Source: Companilactobacillus jidongensis (GTDB taxonomy: Bacteria; Bacillota; Bacilli; Lactobacillales; Lactobacillaceae). From it: a stretch of DNA of 64,000 nt. The translations under genes and the position numbers were made by a program. The notes below the pieces were generated by a model. That model was not told the DNA's origin. It searched no databases and was given only the letters and a program-made list of their open reading frames with translations. Positions 26,817-36,198 of the stretch are shown in pieces. How positions within the stretch are numbered: position 1 is the first letter of the stretch; each line of letters opens with the position of its first letter. The stretch spans positions 124,001 through 188,000 of the forward strand of contig NZ_RHOP01000004.1 of the NCBI RefSeq assembly GCF_003946575.1. The letters are read 5' to 3'.

Positions 26817-28094
26817 TTACTCCTTAATTTGATATCCATAGTAGTTGAGGAATAGTTCGCAATACATCATATTTGCCCAAGAGAACCATTCACGTGTGTA
26901 ATTGTTAGGATTATCCACATCAAATCCTTCATGCATCAAGTCTGTTCCAGCCGTTGTATCGACCATATTTTGTAACAATCGTGCTTTTTCAGCCTCATCA
27001 GCTTGTGTCAAACCTTGAACCGCTAGAGCAATGTGCCAAATATAATTCGCCGGTGTGTGCGGACTACCTAGTCCTTGACCGTATGTTCCAGCGTAGAAAT
27101 AGGGATTCTCATTGCTTAGAATCGTCTTCCTTGTATTCAGATAAATTGAATCATCCATAGAAGTGTAGTGAAGATACGGTGTACTTAATAAGTTAGGCAC
27201 ATTCCCATCATCCATGATCAGATGATTTCCTAAACCATCAGTTTCATAGGCGTAAATTTTCTCACCGGCAGCGTTGGTCGTTGTCCCATAATCTTCGATA
27301 CCAGCACGAACTTCTTGCTGAATTTTGTTAGCTTTTTGAACAATTTCATCATCAGGAACGATCTCCATAAAGATTTTTTGAATATAGTCCAAAGCTAAAA
27401 CTGCAAACATATTGGCTGGAACCAAATATCCATAAACACAAGCGTCATCACTGGGTCTGAAAGCTGACCAGATCATTCCGGTATAACCGACTTTGCTACC
27501 TTTTCCATCATTCACCAAGGTATCTTCGGGACGATCATAAGTACGTTCAAAACGATAGTCAGATGTATCGTGATGCTGTTCAATTTCAAAAACCATTAAC
27601 ATTTTTTTAATTCCACTAACAAAATTTTCATCGAATTGGTCTTTTCGGCCCGTATTCTTATACAATAGATATGACAACTGAACTGGGAAACATAATGAAT
27701 CGATCTCAAACTTTCGTTCCCAGATCCACGGCGTCATCACAGTATTATCCTTCTGATGACCAGCATTATTAGCTTCCTCATTGAAAGCATTAGCATATGG
27801 ATCAAGATTCATATTGAAAAATTGCCTCTTCACTACTTCATATATCAAATCGGATACTTCGGGAATATGTTGAGCCATGACCAAGTATGGTCGTACTTGG
27901 CAAGTCGAATCACGTTGCCACATTGCAGGAATATCGCCAGTTAGGACAAAAGTCCCATTTTTCGGCATTGGCTTGATGGCAGTTTCCCAAGTATTAGTGT
28001 AAGTAACTTCAAAAACTTTGGACCAATCGGGCGTCTTTTGGGACACATATGATACCTCTTCCATAAAATGCTTAATCGGTTGCGTTAATTTCAT
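26817..28094 (-). CDS. GH125 exo-alpha-1,6-mannosidase
   Basis: 425 residues of the former DUF1237 family, now GH125, exo-acting alpha-1,6-mannosidases. TGDIPAMWQRDS (about residues 52-63) and WIWERKFEIDSLCFP (near 125) are family-defining; the aspartate and glutamates in these carry catalysis. Length is typical and there is no signal peptide. It is the first gene of the minus-strand operon, divergent from the GntR regulator, and a cre site overlaps its promoter. With GH38 and GH92 it completes the set needed to strip alpha-1,2, -1,3 and -1,6 mannose. Confidence 0.93.
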   Translation of the reverse strand: MKLTQPIKHFMEEVSYVSQKTPDWSKVFEVTYTNTWETAIKPMPKNGTFVLTGDIPAMWQRDSTCQVRPYLVMAQHIPEVSDLIYEVVKRQFFNMNLDPYANAFNEEANNAGHQKDNTVMTPWIWERKFEIDSLCFPVQLSYLLYKNTGRKDQFDENFVSGIKKMLMVFEIEQHHDTSDYRFERTYDRPEDTLVNDGKGSKVGYTGMIWSAFRPSDDACVYGYLVPANMFAVLALDYIQKIFMEIVPDDEIVQKANKIQQEVRAGIEDYGTTTNAAGEKIYAYETDGLGNHLIMDDGNVPNLLSTPYLHYTSMDDSIYLNTRKTILSNENPYFYAGTYGQGLGSPHTPANYIWHIALAVQGLTQADEAEKARLLQNMVDTTAGTDLMHEGFDVDNPNNYTREWFSWANMMYCELFLNYYGYQIKE

Positions 28095-28110
28095 TATTTA
28101 CCTCCATAAG

Positions 28111-28125
28111 TTGGTATATCATATT
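28111..28125. promoter_or_regulatory. Possible GntR-type operator before GH125
   Basis: TTGGTATATCATATT lies 17 bp upstream of the GH125 start. TGGTATATCA is an imperfect palindrome of the type bound by GntR-family sugar regulators, and the adjacent divergent gene encodes such a regulator. Confidence 0.4.
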
Positions 28126-28139
28126 TTAGTGAAAGTATA

Positions 28140-28154
28140 ATGCAAGCGTTGACA
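28140..28154. promoter_or_regulatory. cre site in the GH125/GntR divergent promoter
   Basis: ATGCAAGCGTTGACA fits the relaxed cre consensus WTGNAANCGNWNNCA at every position. It abuts the GH125 -10 element (TATACT on the minus strand, 28133-28138) and overlaps a TTGACA that could serve the GntR gene, so CcpA would block both. Confidence 0.65.
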
Positions 28155-28215
28155 GATTACTAGTTGTTTTTTGTTTTTTTTATGTTATATTCAGTAAAGT
28201 AAAGGACGGATAGCC

Positions 28216-29250
28216 ATGCAACCTAAGTATAAGTTGATATATCAATCATTAAAAAAAGATATTCTTTCTCAAAAATATCCAATTGGATCCACTCTTCCTA
28301 GTGAAATATCACTAGCTGAAAAATATCAGGTCAGTCGAATAACTACCAAACGGGCTCTTAACGAATTGGAGCAAGATAAATTGGTCGCTAGAAAACAAGG
28401 AAAGGGTACAATTGTCATTCAGAATTCGATTTCTCAAGATATTCACGTTCAAGAAATCCTTCTGGTAATACCATTTGCCAATAATTATGAATTCGGTGAC
28501 TACATGAGTGGCGTGCTTAAAGAAATCAACAACACGCCTGAATATCATTTGAAAACTATCAGTAATCAAGAATTCAAAAAAGATTATGTTAATAGTCTGA
28601 CTAATGTCGCCGGTATTCTTTACTACGTGAATCAAGTGAGTGAGAATATCAACGTCCTGAGTTCTCTTTATTTGAGAAATATTCCAGTCGTTTTACTTGA
28701 TAAGAAAATCCTGAATTTTCCACTGCCATGTGTTATGCCTGATAATCTGGCGGGAGGTAAGTTAGCAACCACTGCCGTTCTCAAAGGCAATCTTCACCCC
28801 TGCTTTGTTGCGGACTCAGCTCTTTCTGAAATTTCAGTTCGTTCACGTTATTTAGGCTTTTTAACAACACTCAAGGAGCAAAATATTGCGACTGATATTC
28901 CGCTTATAACCCTCAATAAGAAGAGTGATCTCAAAACTATTGCTAATTATGTTTCTAACAAAAAAATCGACGCAATCGTGGCTGAAAATGACGTTACAGC
29001 AATCAATATCATCAACTATTTACATGAGCAAGATATTGATATCTCCAAAGATGTATCGATCGTTGGTTTCGATAATATCCAAGCTGCTTCGCTCAGCTAT
29101 CCTAGTCTGACTACAATCAATCAAGACTTCAATTTAATTGGTGCAAAAGCAACTGCAATTTTACTTAATAAAATTCAAGATCCAAATTTTGACGTTCCTG
29201 ACACTATCACTATTCCGGTTAAATTGATCCGTCGACAATCTACTAAATAA
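28216..29250 (+). CDS. GntR/LacI-type hybrid regulator
   Basis: 344 residues. The N-terminal 70 residues are a GntR winged helix (LPSEISLAEKYQVSRITTKRALNEL); the remainder is a LacI-type periplasmic-binding-protein fold (LLVIPFANNY, VVLLDKKI, VSIVGFDNIQAASLSYPSLTTINQD). This is the AraR-like architecture, which senses a sugar. It is 12 bp upstream of the GH92 gene and divergent from GH125, so it most likely derepresses the mannosidase genes on binding a glycan-derived sugar. Confidence 0.88.
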   Translation: MQPKYKLIYQSLKKDILSQKYPIGSTLPSEISLAEKYQVSRITTKRALNELEQDKLVARKQGKGTIVIQNSISQDIHVQEILLVIPFANNYEFGDYMSGVLKEINNTPEYHLKTISNQEFKKDYVNSLTNVAGILYYVNQVSENINVLSSLYLRNIPVVLLDKKILNFPLPCVMPDNLAGGKLATTAVLKGNLHPCFVADSALSEISVRSRYLGFLTTLKEQNIATDIPLITLNKKSDLKTIANYVSNKKIDAIVAENDVTAINIINYLHEQDIDISKDVSIVGFDNIQAASLSYPSLTTINQDFNLIGAKATAILLNKIQDPNFDVPDTITIPVKLIRRQSTK

Positions 29251-29261
29251 GGAGTTCTGAA

Positions 29262-31355
29262 ATGAACATCGAAAATATCGACACCCGACACGGTACTAAC
29301 AACAGCTCTGATTTTTCACATGGAAATACCTTGCCTTATACTGGCGTGCCTTTTGGCATGAATTACTTCTGCGTTCAAACAACTGATGAAGATACCTCTT
29401 GGTTCTTCAAACCCACTGATCATAATTACTCTGGTATCAGGCTGACACATCAGCCTAGTCCGTGGATCGGCGACTTTCAGCAACTAACTTTCACAGCCAT
29501 TAGTGAGTCAAATGACATCACTGACCTAAATACCATCAGCGGCTCCTACAATTCTGATGAGGCCATCTTCCAGCCTAATTATTTACGTATCAAGGATCAG
29601 CGTTATGGCGTTACATCAGAGCTGACCGCCAGTACTTATGGAGCTAATGTTCGTTATTCATTCCATAGCCATGACAACGGCTTTCTTTTGAAAGTACCTA
29701 AGGCTGGTCGTTTTACTGTTAAAAATAATCAGGTATTAGTCACAGTCCAAAATTACACGTCTGATTTTAGTGATAATTTTGTTGAACACGTCCGCTTTAA
29801 CTTTGATGCCGAAATCAAATCTACTCAACAATTTGAAACTGAAATGTATGATCTGTTCTTAGTCAACTTCGGTGATATTGATGAACTGAATATGACCTTG
29901 GCCGCCTCATTTATCAGTCAAGAACAAGCTCAATTGAATCTTTCTCGAATTGAATCAGATTTTGAAATCTCAATGAAATCGGCCGCTGCCGAGTGGCAAA
30001 AATATTTTGATTTGATCGAGATAGATGACCCAAATAAGCAAAATATCTCTACCTTCTATCACAATCTCTATCGAATATTTTTATTTCCACAACGGTGTTA
30101 TGAACTAAATAAAACTAACGAACCAGTTCATTTTGATATTTATAACAAAAACATTAAGACTGGCTTCCTATACATGAATAATGGCTTCTGGGATACCAGC
30201 AAGACCGTTTATCCGCTCTTCTCAATCCTGATACCTGAGACCTTCAAAGAGATGTTAGATGGTTTCTATAACAGTTATCTCGAAAGTGGCTTCCTGCCCA
30301 AATGGCTTGCACCAGATGAACGTGGCATGATGCCCGGAACGCTGATCGATGCAGTGGTTGCGGATGCTGCCATAAAAGGCCTATTATCAATTGATAAACT
30401 AAAATTATTTTTAAAAGCCATGATCGATAGTTCCACAAAGACAACTGCTAATGACAAATTTGGACGTCAAGGAGCAACCGACTACGATCACTATGGTTAT
30501 TTACCTGCTGACAAATACAAAGAGAGTGTCAATAACACGCTCGATTATGCATACAGCGACTTCTGTATCAGCCAAGTTGCCCAAGTAATCGGTGAAACGG
30601 AGATCCAACAGAAATATTTCAAATCAGCAATGAATTACCAGAATCTTTTCGATTCAGAAACTGGCCTGATGCGTGCTAAGTTATCGAATGGTAAATTCAA
30701 AGAACCATTCGATTCACTGTCCTGGGGGACTGATTACACTGAAGGTAGTTCTTGGCAAAATAGTTTTTCTGTCTTTCACGACATTGATGGCTTACGAGAT
30801 CTTTATAAAGATAAAACAGGATTGAGGGACACCTTAGTCCAATTGTGCAATCAGGCTCCTGCCTACCGTGTTGGTGGTTATGGATTCGAAATTCATGAAA
30901 TGACTGAGATGGCACAGTTGAACTTTGGTCAACTTGCCTTATCTAATCAGCCTAGCTTCCACATTCCTTACTTATTCATGTACACTGACAAATCTGAATA
31001 TACTTCAATCTTAGTCAAACAACTGATGAAGAAGTTTAACGATACAATTGACGGTTATCCTGGTGATGAAGACAATGGCTCCATGTCCGCTTGGTACATT
31101 TTCTCAGCATTGGGATTCTATCCTGTCTGTCCTGGAAGTGATCAGTATATTGTTGGTATCCCACAATTCGATCGAGTAGAACTCAACCTAGCTAACAATA
31201 AACAGACAACCATTATCACCAAGAATAATCTGCCGCAAAATCAATTCAATCACCTTGAGTCAATTAATGACAAATCTTCACCGGAGCGTTATATAACGCA
31301 TGAACAAATAACTGCTGGTAGTAAAATAATTAATCGATTAACTCTATTGCCATAA
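29262..31355 (+). CDS. GH92 alpha-mannosidase
   Basis: 697 residues of family GH92, calcium-dependent exo-alpha-mannosidases, mainly alpha-1,2. The N-terminal sandwich shows TRHGTNNSSDFSHGN and IRLTHQPSPWIGDF. The catalytic barrel shows GFWDTSKTVYPL and the C-terminal hallmark GDEDNGSMSAWYIFSALGF (about 605-623), with further PVCPGSDQYIVG. There is no signal peptide, so it acts inside the cell on imported glycans. It is co-transcribed with the GntR-type regulator and ends at a terminator shared with the ROK gene. Confidence 0.93.
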   Translation: MNIENIDTRHGTNNSSDFSHGNTLPYTGVPFGMNYFCVQTTDEDTSWFFKPTDHNYSGIRLTHQPSPWIGDFQQLTFTAISESNDITDLNTISGSYNSDEAIFQPNYLRIKDQRYGVTSELTASTYGANVRYSFHSHDNGFLLKVPKAGRFTVKNNQVLVTVQNYTSDFSDNFVEHVRFNFDAEIKSTQQFETEMYDLFLVNFGDIDELNMTLAASFISQEQAQLNLSRIESDFEISMKSAAAEWQKYFDLIEIDDPNKQNISTFYHNLYRIFLFPQRCYELNKTNEPVHFDIYNKNIKTGFLYMNNGFWDTSKTVYPLFSILIPETFKEMLDGFYNSYLESGFLPKWLAPDERGMMPGTLIDAVVADAAIKGLLSIDKLKLFLKAMIDSSTKTTANDKFGRQGATDYDHYGYLPADKYKESVNNTLDYAYSDFCISQVAQVIGETEIQQKYFKSAMNYQNLFDSETGLMRAKLSNGKFKEPFDSLSWGTDYTEGSSWQNSFSVFHDIDGLRDLYKDKTGLRDTLVQLCNQAPAYRVGGYGFEIHEMTEMAQLNFGQLALSNQPSFHIPYLFMYTDKSEYTSILVKQLMKKFNDTIDGYPGDEDNGSMSAWYIFSALGFYPVCPGSDQYIVGIPQFDRVELNLANNKQTTIITKNNLPQNQFNHLESINDKSSPERYITHEQITAGSKIINRLTLLP

Positions 31356-31391
31356 CAAAAAATGGGGCTCACGACTGTGAGCTCCATTTTT
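31356..31391. terminator. Bidirectional terminator between GH92 and ROK
   Basis: AAAATGG-GGCTCAC pairs with GTGAGC-CCATTTT over a 4-nt loop, with A and T runs on both sides. Confidence 0.88.
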
Positions 31392-31392
31392 G

Positions 31393-32262
31393 TTATTCAA
31401 AGGTCTGATAAAAATCAACCATCGCACCACGTAGATTAGCACTATCAGTAAATTCACAAGTTACTAATTCTGGCTTGATCGAAGCAACTTTGACTGCATC
31501 CCTGAGCTTATCTATTTCAGCTTCAATTGCTGGAATCAAATCAGGATTATTTGACACTGCACCACCAATCACGATTCGTTCTGGATCAAACGAATACTGC
31601 AAGTTGAAGATTCCTTTGGCAAGCGCTTGATACATTGTTTGAACTTCCCTTTGTGCACTTGTATTTCCAGACTTAGCTAACTGGAAGACCTCTTTACCAG
31701 AACACCGTGTCCCATTCACGGCGTTATATCTAGTAGCCACATTCACGGCCGTTCCTAGATTACTCAATGTCTTGTGTCCATCTATCAACATGAAACCAAA
31801 TTCACCACCAAATAAATGAGCTCCATGCCAAATTTGATGATCCACAATAACAGATCCACCGACGCCTGTCCCGAGTATCAAAAATATCAAACTATCGACA
31901 TCCCTGCCGGCACCTGAATCTAATTCAGCAAGAGCTGCACAATTGGCGTCATTTTCCATACTGACTGGCAAGCCAAATTTTTCAGTTAAAACACTCAATA
32001 TATCAAAGTCATGCAGATATTTTACCGCAGAGACTCCTTCGACGACTCCAGTAGTCTTATTGACGGCACCTGGGGAACTTACACCTACACCAACGATCTG
32101 CGCTTCAAGCTTCATCTGTGCGACTACACTCGTTAGTATCCCGTAGAAATCCTCTAGATTATCTGGCGTATCTACAGCGGGTAATTTTTCTAATTCATTA
32201 TTTCGCCAAATAGCGAACTTGATGGATGTACCACCAATATCGATCAATCCCAAATTATTCAT
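31393..32262 (-). CDS. ROK family sugar kinase lacking the zinc motif
   Basis: 289 residues. The ATP-binding motif IDIGGTSIKFA is at residues 7-17, MENDANCAALAE at about 102 and the LGTGVGGSV motif near 131, all typical of ROK kinases. The usual zinc site (GHx9CxCGxxGCxE) is absent; the region reads HGAHLFGGEFGFMLIDGH with no cysteines. This variant occurs in some beta-glucoside and N-acetylmannosamine kinases. Substrate is unknown: mannose, GlcNAc or an intact disaccharide are possible. It is the last gene of the regulator operon, 16 bp after the response regulator. Confidence 0.83.
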   Translation of the reverse strand: MNNLGLIDIGGTSIKFAIWRNNELEKLPAVDTPDNLEDFYGILTSVVAQMKLEAQIVGVGVSSPGAVNKTTGVVEGVSAVKYLHDFDILSVLTEKFGLPVSMENDANCAALAELDSGAGRDVDSLIFLILGTGVGGSVIVDHQIWHGAHLFGGEFGFMLIDGHKTLSNLGTAVNVATRYNAVNGTRCSGKEVFQLAKSGNTSAQREVQTMYQALAKGIFNLQYSFDPERIVIGGAVSNNPDLIPAIEAEIDKLRDAVKVASIKPELVTCEFTDSANLRGAMVDFYQTFE

Positions 32263-32278
32263 TTAACTATCCTCATCA

Positions 32279-33763
32279 TTAATTAGACATTTCATGGCTC
32301 TGTTGACGAAACTCTTTTGGAGATAGTCCTGATATTTTTCTAAAATTTTTGAAAAAATATCCGGTATTCACGTAACCCACATCTAAGGCAATGTCAGCGA
32401 CACTACGTTGACTGTCACTCAGCAGTTCCTTGGCCTTACGGATACGATAGTGATTCAAATAACTGGCAAAACTCTCGCCGATCTCCTTCTTAAATAACTG
32501 ACCCAAGTAATTCGTATTCAACTGCAGTCGCTCTGAGATCAAAGAAAGATTAATATCATCTTGATATTCTCGATTAACTATCTCGATCGTCTTCTGAACA
32601 TTCAATGACATAAAATCGTTTTGATTTTGCTGATCAAGCAACATGTCGATCATGGATGTTAACAGGTCTTCCAGTTTTTGCCAACTGGAAGACTTATTTA
32701 TTCTGACGACAATATCTTGATATTCCTTATCCGAAAGATCCATCTTCTTGTGAATCTCTAAAAAAATCAAGAAGGCCATTTGTCGTGCATAACTCGGATT
32801 AATGGCGTTCTTTGAAAATTCTGAAAAAATCTGCTTCAAGATGCTGATTGAAGTCTCGTAATCATTATTGTTTATCGCCGTCCGGATCTCAGTCAGTGTA
32901 AACTTCGGCACTGTCGCCTGATTGAGCCAGTCCATTCTAGTTTGATTACTCAAAAAGTTATCCTTACGTGTATAAAACTTATAGAGTGAACCGAGTTTTT
33001 TGGATTGCTCAAAGCTCTCAGTCAAACTCGCCCAATCGCTTACTCGCGATCCAACTGTCATATAGGATTCACCCGTTATGTACTGAAGGTTCTCTAAGTT
33101 CCGCATGAACTTGATCAAACTACCATTATTACCGATAAAGGCAATAAACAACGTATCATCATCTGAATACAACAACGGTTGATTTTTACCATGACAAAAA
33201 TCCAATATCTTACTGAAGCTCTGCAGTCGATTACAAGCAATCACTGTAATACCAGCATTGATCACTTCATTAGATAAATTATAATTACTTAAAAAATCTT
33301 TTTTCTCATCATCATTCAATTCATTCAACAACAACTGTTGCATCGTTATATTAGTTATCTTCGAAAGTTGCTCCTTAAATAAATTGTCTGCATCAAGCTT
33401 GGTCTTGATCTTGACTAGAACATCTTTCAACTTATTGGCATCGATCGGCTTCAATAAATAATCGACTGCTCCCATCTGCAGGCCGTGTTGAACGTATTCA
33501 AAATCCTGATATCCTGACAAAATAACAAATTCAAACGAGATACCTTTGTGCTGAGCTGCCTCAATCATTTCTAAACCGGTCATTGTTGGCATATTAACGT
33601 CCGCAATCACCAGGTCAACCTGTGAATTCTCCAAATAATCTAAGGCCTGAACTGTGCTCTTGCAGGTATTACTAATTTTAAAACCAAATTCTGACCAATC
33701 TATGATTCTCTCTAAACCCTTCAAAATCATATACTCATCATCAACTAAGAGTACCGAGTACAT
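32279..33763 (-). CDS. AraC-type response regulator (YesN-like)
   Basis: 494 residues. The receiver domain occupies 1-120, with acidic residues in VDDEYM, phospho-acceptor Asp in LVIADVNMPTMTG (about 55) and Lys in LLKPIDANK. A central region of unknown fold follows, then two AraC helix-turn-helix motifs at about 395-490 (LSLISERLQLNTNYLGQLF and VADIALDVGYVNTGYFFKNF). Such proteins activate carbohydrate importer operons in response to an extracellular oligosaccharide. Translation is separated by 4 bp from the sensor kinase, and the importer operon lies immediately upstream. Confidence 0.9.
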   Translation of the reverse strand: MYSVLLVDDEYMILKGLERIIDWSEFGFKISNTCKSTVQALDYLENSQVDLVIADVNMPTMTGLEMIEAAQHKGISFEFVILSGYQDFEYVQHGLQMGAVDYLLKPIDANKLKDVLVKIKTKLDADNLFKEQLSKITNITMQQLLLNELNDDEKKDFLSNYNLSNEVINAGITVIACNRLQSFSKILDFCHGKNQPLLYSDDDTLFIAFIGNNGSLIKFMRNLENLQYITGESYMTVGSRVSDWASLTESFEQSKKLGSLYKFYTRKDNFLSNQTRMDWLNQATVPKFTLTEIRTAINNNDYETSISILKQIFSEFSKNAINPSYARQMAFLIFLEIHKKMDLSDKEYQDIVVRINKSSSWQKLEDLLTSMIDMLLDQQNQNDFMSLNVQKTIEIVNREYQDDINLSLISERLQLNTNYLGQLFKKEIGESFASYLNHYRIRKAKELLSDSQRSVADIALDVGYVNTGYFFKNFRKISGLSPKEFRQQSHEMSN

Positions 33764-33767
33764 ATAA

Positions 33768-35492
33768 TCACCTCAATTTGAACGACATTTGTATTGTGAT
33801 TCCCTGGTATTTGTTCCGATAAATATCCAAATCAAATTCTCTATTAAACTTGATTTGCATTCGTGCCTGAATATTCGCAATTCCCACTGACTTAGAATTT
33901 TTCATCAGTGTATCGATATCTGAATCTAAGTGGTCCTTCAACTGTTTAATATCCGTATCTGACATCCCCTTGCCATTGTCTTCAACCTTGATCACACAAC
34001 GATCATCCTCTCTGATTGCTGAAACATGAATTGCATTGTCGATCTTAGTCAAGTCCAAACCATACTTGAAGTAATTTTCAACTAACGGCTGAATAATAAA
34101 CTTCGGCACCACTACATTCTTGACTTCGTCCGCAATTGAATACTGATACGAAACTTGATCTGGATAACGCATCTGATACAAGTAACTGTATTTTTCCGCA
34201 AAATCAAATTCCTGCTCTAGCGGCACATTGGTTTCTTGGCTAATATTATTTCGCATCAGACTACCGAAGTTGAAGACAACTTCAGCCAATTCCTCTTCGC
34301 CTTCATTCAAGGCATACATCCGGATATATTCCAAAGTGTTATACAAGAAATGCGGATTGATCTGTGATTGCAAAGCATTCAGATTGGCATCCTTTTGCGC
34401 CAACTTCAATTGATAGATCTGCAAAACGTATTTATCAATTGCATCAAGCATCGTATTGATGCCTTCCGCCAGCGTTCTGATTTCTCCTGCCTGCCTAGGA
34501 ACATGCAACCGGGCATTGATCTCACCATTGGAAATAGCTGTCATCGAATCCGTCATCCACAATAATTCTTTGTTGTAATACTTGAAGACCCAGCGGAAAC
34601 TCCATTTAAGAAATAACTCGATCGTGATGGCCAAAACAATTATTATTGCTGACCAGATAAACATCTTCAGATAAACATTTTGTTTAGGAATCAAAGTGTA
34701 AATATAACGATTACCTGGCATCTCTAATCCTTTAATAAAATAGTTTTGTCTGAGATCTTTTGAAATAAACTGTGCACTTTGACCCAACCAATAATTCTTT
34801 AATTTTCTAGACTTCAGGCGCTCATCAAGATGATAACCATATTGAATTTGACCAGTATCTGACAAAACAATAAACTGCAAGCTTTTATTAAAACTCAATT
34901 TATCAAACCGCTGTGTAATCCGCTGTGGAGAAACATTAACGACGACTGAACCAAAATTAGTCAGTGATGTTTTATCGACCAGTGGCACTGTATAGTACAA
35001 CCCTTCAGCCCGAACCTTATTGGCCTTGATCCGTACACCACCGATATCCTTAGGTGTGACTACCATACTGTCTTTTGATGAATTTTCATTCAAAGTGATC
35101 TTTTGAAAACTGCCATTCTGATCAAAGAAGTCATACATAACCGTGGGTAAATAATAGAATGTCTGACCAGAAAACTCTTCCTGACTCTTACTCAAATAGT
35201 CCTCTGAATTCATTGCAAAAAAATCTCGATAGTTAGCTACCCGGCTAGGATTATCAGATAAATCACGGGCAAATTTATTCACTTCAGCTTGTTGATCACC
35301 CATCGTATCAGCGGAATTATACAATCCAATCAATAATGACTGATTAGATTGAAACTTAATATTAGATACTGCAACTCCTAACAAAATCAGGGCAACGACC
35401 GTTACGGTGGCCATCAAAATTCTGGTATAGAGATACATTATCTGATGCAAGTTATATTGGTGTTTTAAAAAGGTTTTAATAAATTTTTTCAT
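33768..35492 (-). CDS. Sensor histidine kinase (YesM-like)
   Basis: 574 residues. A membrane segment at about 20-45, a large extracytoplasmic sensor domain (about 50-275), a second segment near 280 and a HAMP-type linker lead to the His_kinase domain with NPHFLYNTLEYIRMYA (phospho-His at about 378). A GHKL ATPase follows with VEDNGKGMSD and SVGIANIQARM. The extracellular domain should detect the glycan or glycan-bound binding protein. The start codon overlaps the end of the DUF624 gene. Partner is the AraC-type regulator downstream. Confidence 0.9.
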   Translation of the reverse strand: MKKFIKTFLKHQYNLHQIMYLYTRILMATVTVVALILLGVAVSNIKFQSNQSLLIGLYNSADTMGDQQAEVNKFARDLSDNPSRVANYRDFFAMNSEDYLSKSQEEFSGQTFYYLPTVMYDFFDQNGSFQKITLNENSSKDSMVVTPKDIGGVRIKANKVRAEGLYYTVPLVDKTSLTNFGSVVVNVSPQRITQRFDKLSFNKSLQFIVLSDTGQIQYGYHLDERLKSRKLKNYWLGQSAQFISKDLRQNYFIKGLEMPGNRYIYTLIPKQNVYLKMFIWSAIIIVLAITIELFLKWSFRWVFKYYNKELLWMTDSMTAISNGEINARLHVPRQAGEIRTLAEGINTMLDAIDKYVLQIYQLKLAQKDANLNALQSQINPHFLYNTLEYIRMYALNEGEEELAEVVFNFGSLMRNNISQETNVPLEQEFDFAEKYSYLYQMRYPDQVSYQYSIADEVKNVVVPKFIIQPLVENYFKYGLDLTKIDNAIHVSAIREDDRCVIKVEDNGKGMSDTDIKQLKDHLDSDIDTLMKNSKSVGIANIQARMQIKFNREFDLDIYRNKYQGITIQMSFKLR

Positions 35493-36097
35493 TATTTATA
35501 AACTTCATCCACATGTTTGAGCCAATTCTTGCCAATTGCGTGTGTGATCAGGATCATGGCACTAATACTTGCAAAAAGGATCAAGCCTTTGTAACGATAT
35601 GTGACACCGATAATTATGGCCAATCCAAAAATTTCTTTGACATTATCAAAAAAATTATAAAAGAAATGTGCAAATGCCAATTTCAATGAATTAAGATAAT
35701 TGATCGTAAAACCACTCTGAATGTTCATTACATACCAGAATAAACAAAACGCCAATAATAGCATGGCAATAATCACAAAGTCACTGACAATAAAAATCAA
35801 ACCATGTAATTGAACCGACGTGTACAAGCTATACGACAAGAATATTTCAACAGCTGTGAATGTCCAAAAAATTGTATTTCCTTTTTTAAAATTAGTCTTA
35901 AATTTGGACCATGCAGTATTAAAAGTTATCTCTCGATAGTCAAATTCATTAGTATAATACAGTTCACTGACTGTCAATAAGCTTGGACCAATCCCCGCGA
36001 CTAACCCGCCGGCAAATGCTAAAACCCAAAAAATTAGATTCAATTTTATGATCGTATATATCCTTATAAAGAGTACTTGAATGGATTTTGAAACCAT
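35492..36097 (-). CDS. DUF624 (YesL-like) membrane protein
   Basis: 201 residues with about five membrane segments. This family (YesL) is repeatedly found with YesMN-type two-component systems and CUT1 importers for plant or host oligosaccharides. Its function is unknown, with a sensing or accessory role suspected. AAGGGGAATTCAC precedes the ATG. It is the first gene of the transcript DUF624-kinase-regulator-ROK, with its own promoter just upstream. Confidence 0.85.
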   Translation of the reverse strand: MVSKSIQVLFIRIYTIIKLNLIFWVLAFAGGLVAGIGPSLLTVSELYYTNEFDYREITFNTAWSKFKTNFKKGNTIFWTFTAVEIFLSYSLYTSVQLHGLIFIVSDFVIIAMLLLAFCLFWYVMNIQSGFTINYLNSLKLAFAHFFYNFFDNVKEIFGLAIIIGVTYRYKGLILFASISAMILITHAIGKNWLKHVDEVYK

Positions 36098-36128
36098 GTG
36101 AATTCCCCTTAATCATATTTACACTTTT

Positions 36129-36155
36129 AGTATACATATTAATTTTTAATCTCAA
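36129..36155 (-). promoter_or_regulatory. Promoter of the DUF624-YesMN-ROK transcript
   Basis: On the minus strand TTGAGA, about 15 bp, then TATACT preceded by ATG (extended -10). It lies between the binding-protein terminator and the DUF624 start codon. Confidence 0.5.
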
Positions 36156-36157
36156 AG

Positions 36158-36189
36158 CAAAAAGAGATTGTGAAATAACCACAATCTCT
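36158..36189 (-). terminator. Intrinsic terminator after the second binding-protein gene
   Basis: AGAGATTGTG/CACAATCTCT, a perfect 10-bp stem with 7-nt loop, followed on the minus strand by TTTTT. Confidence 0.88.
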
Positions 36190-36198
36190 AATCGATCT

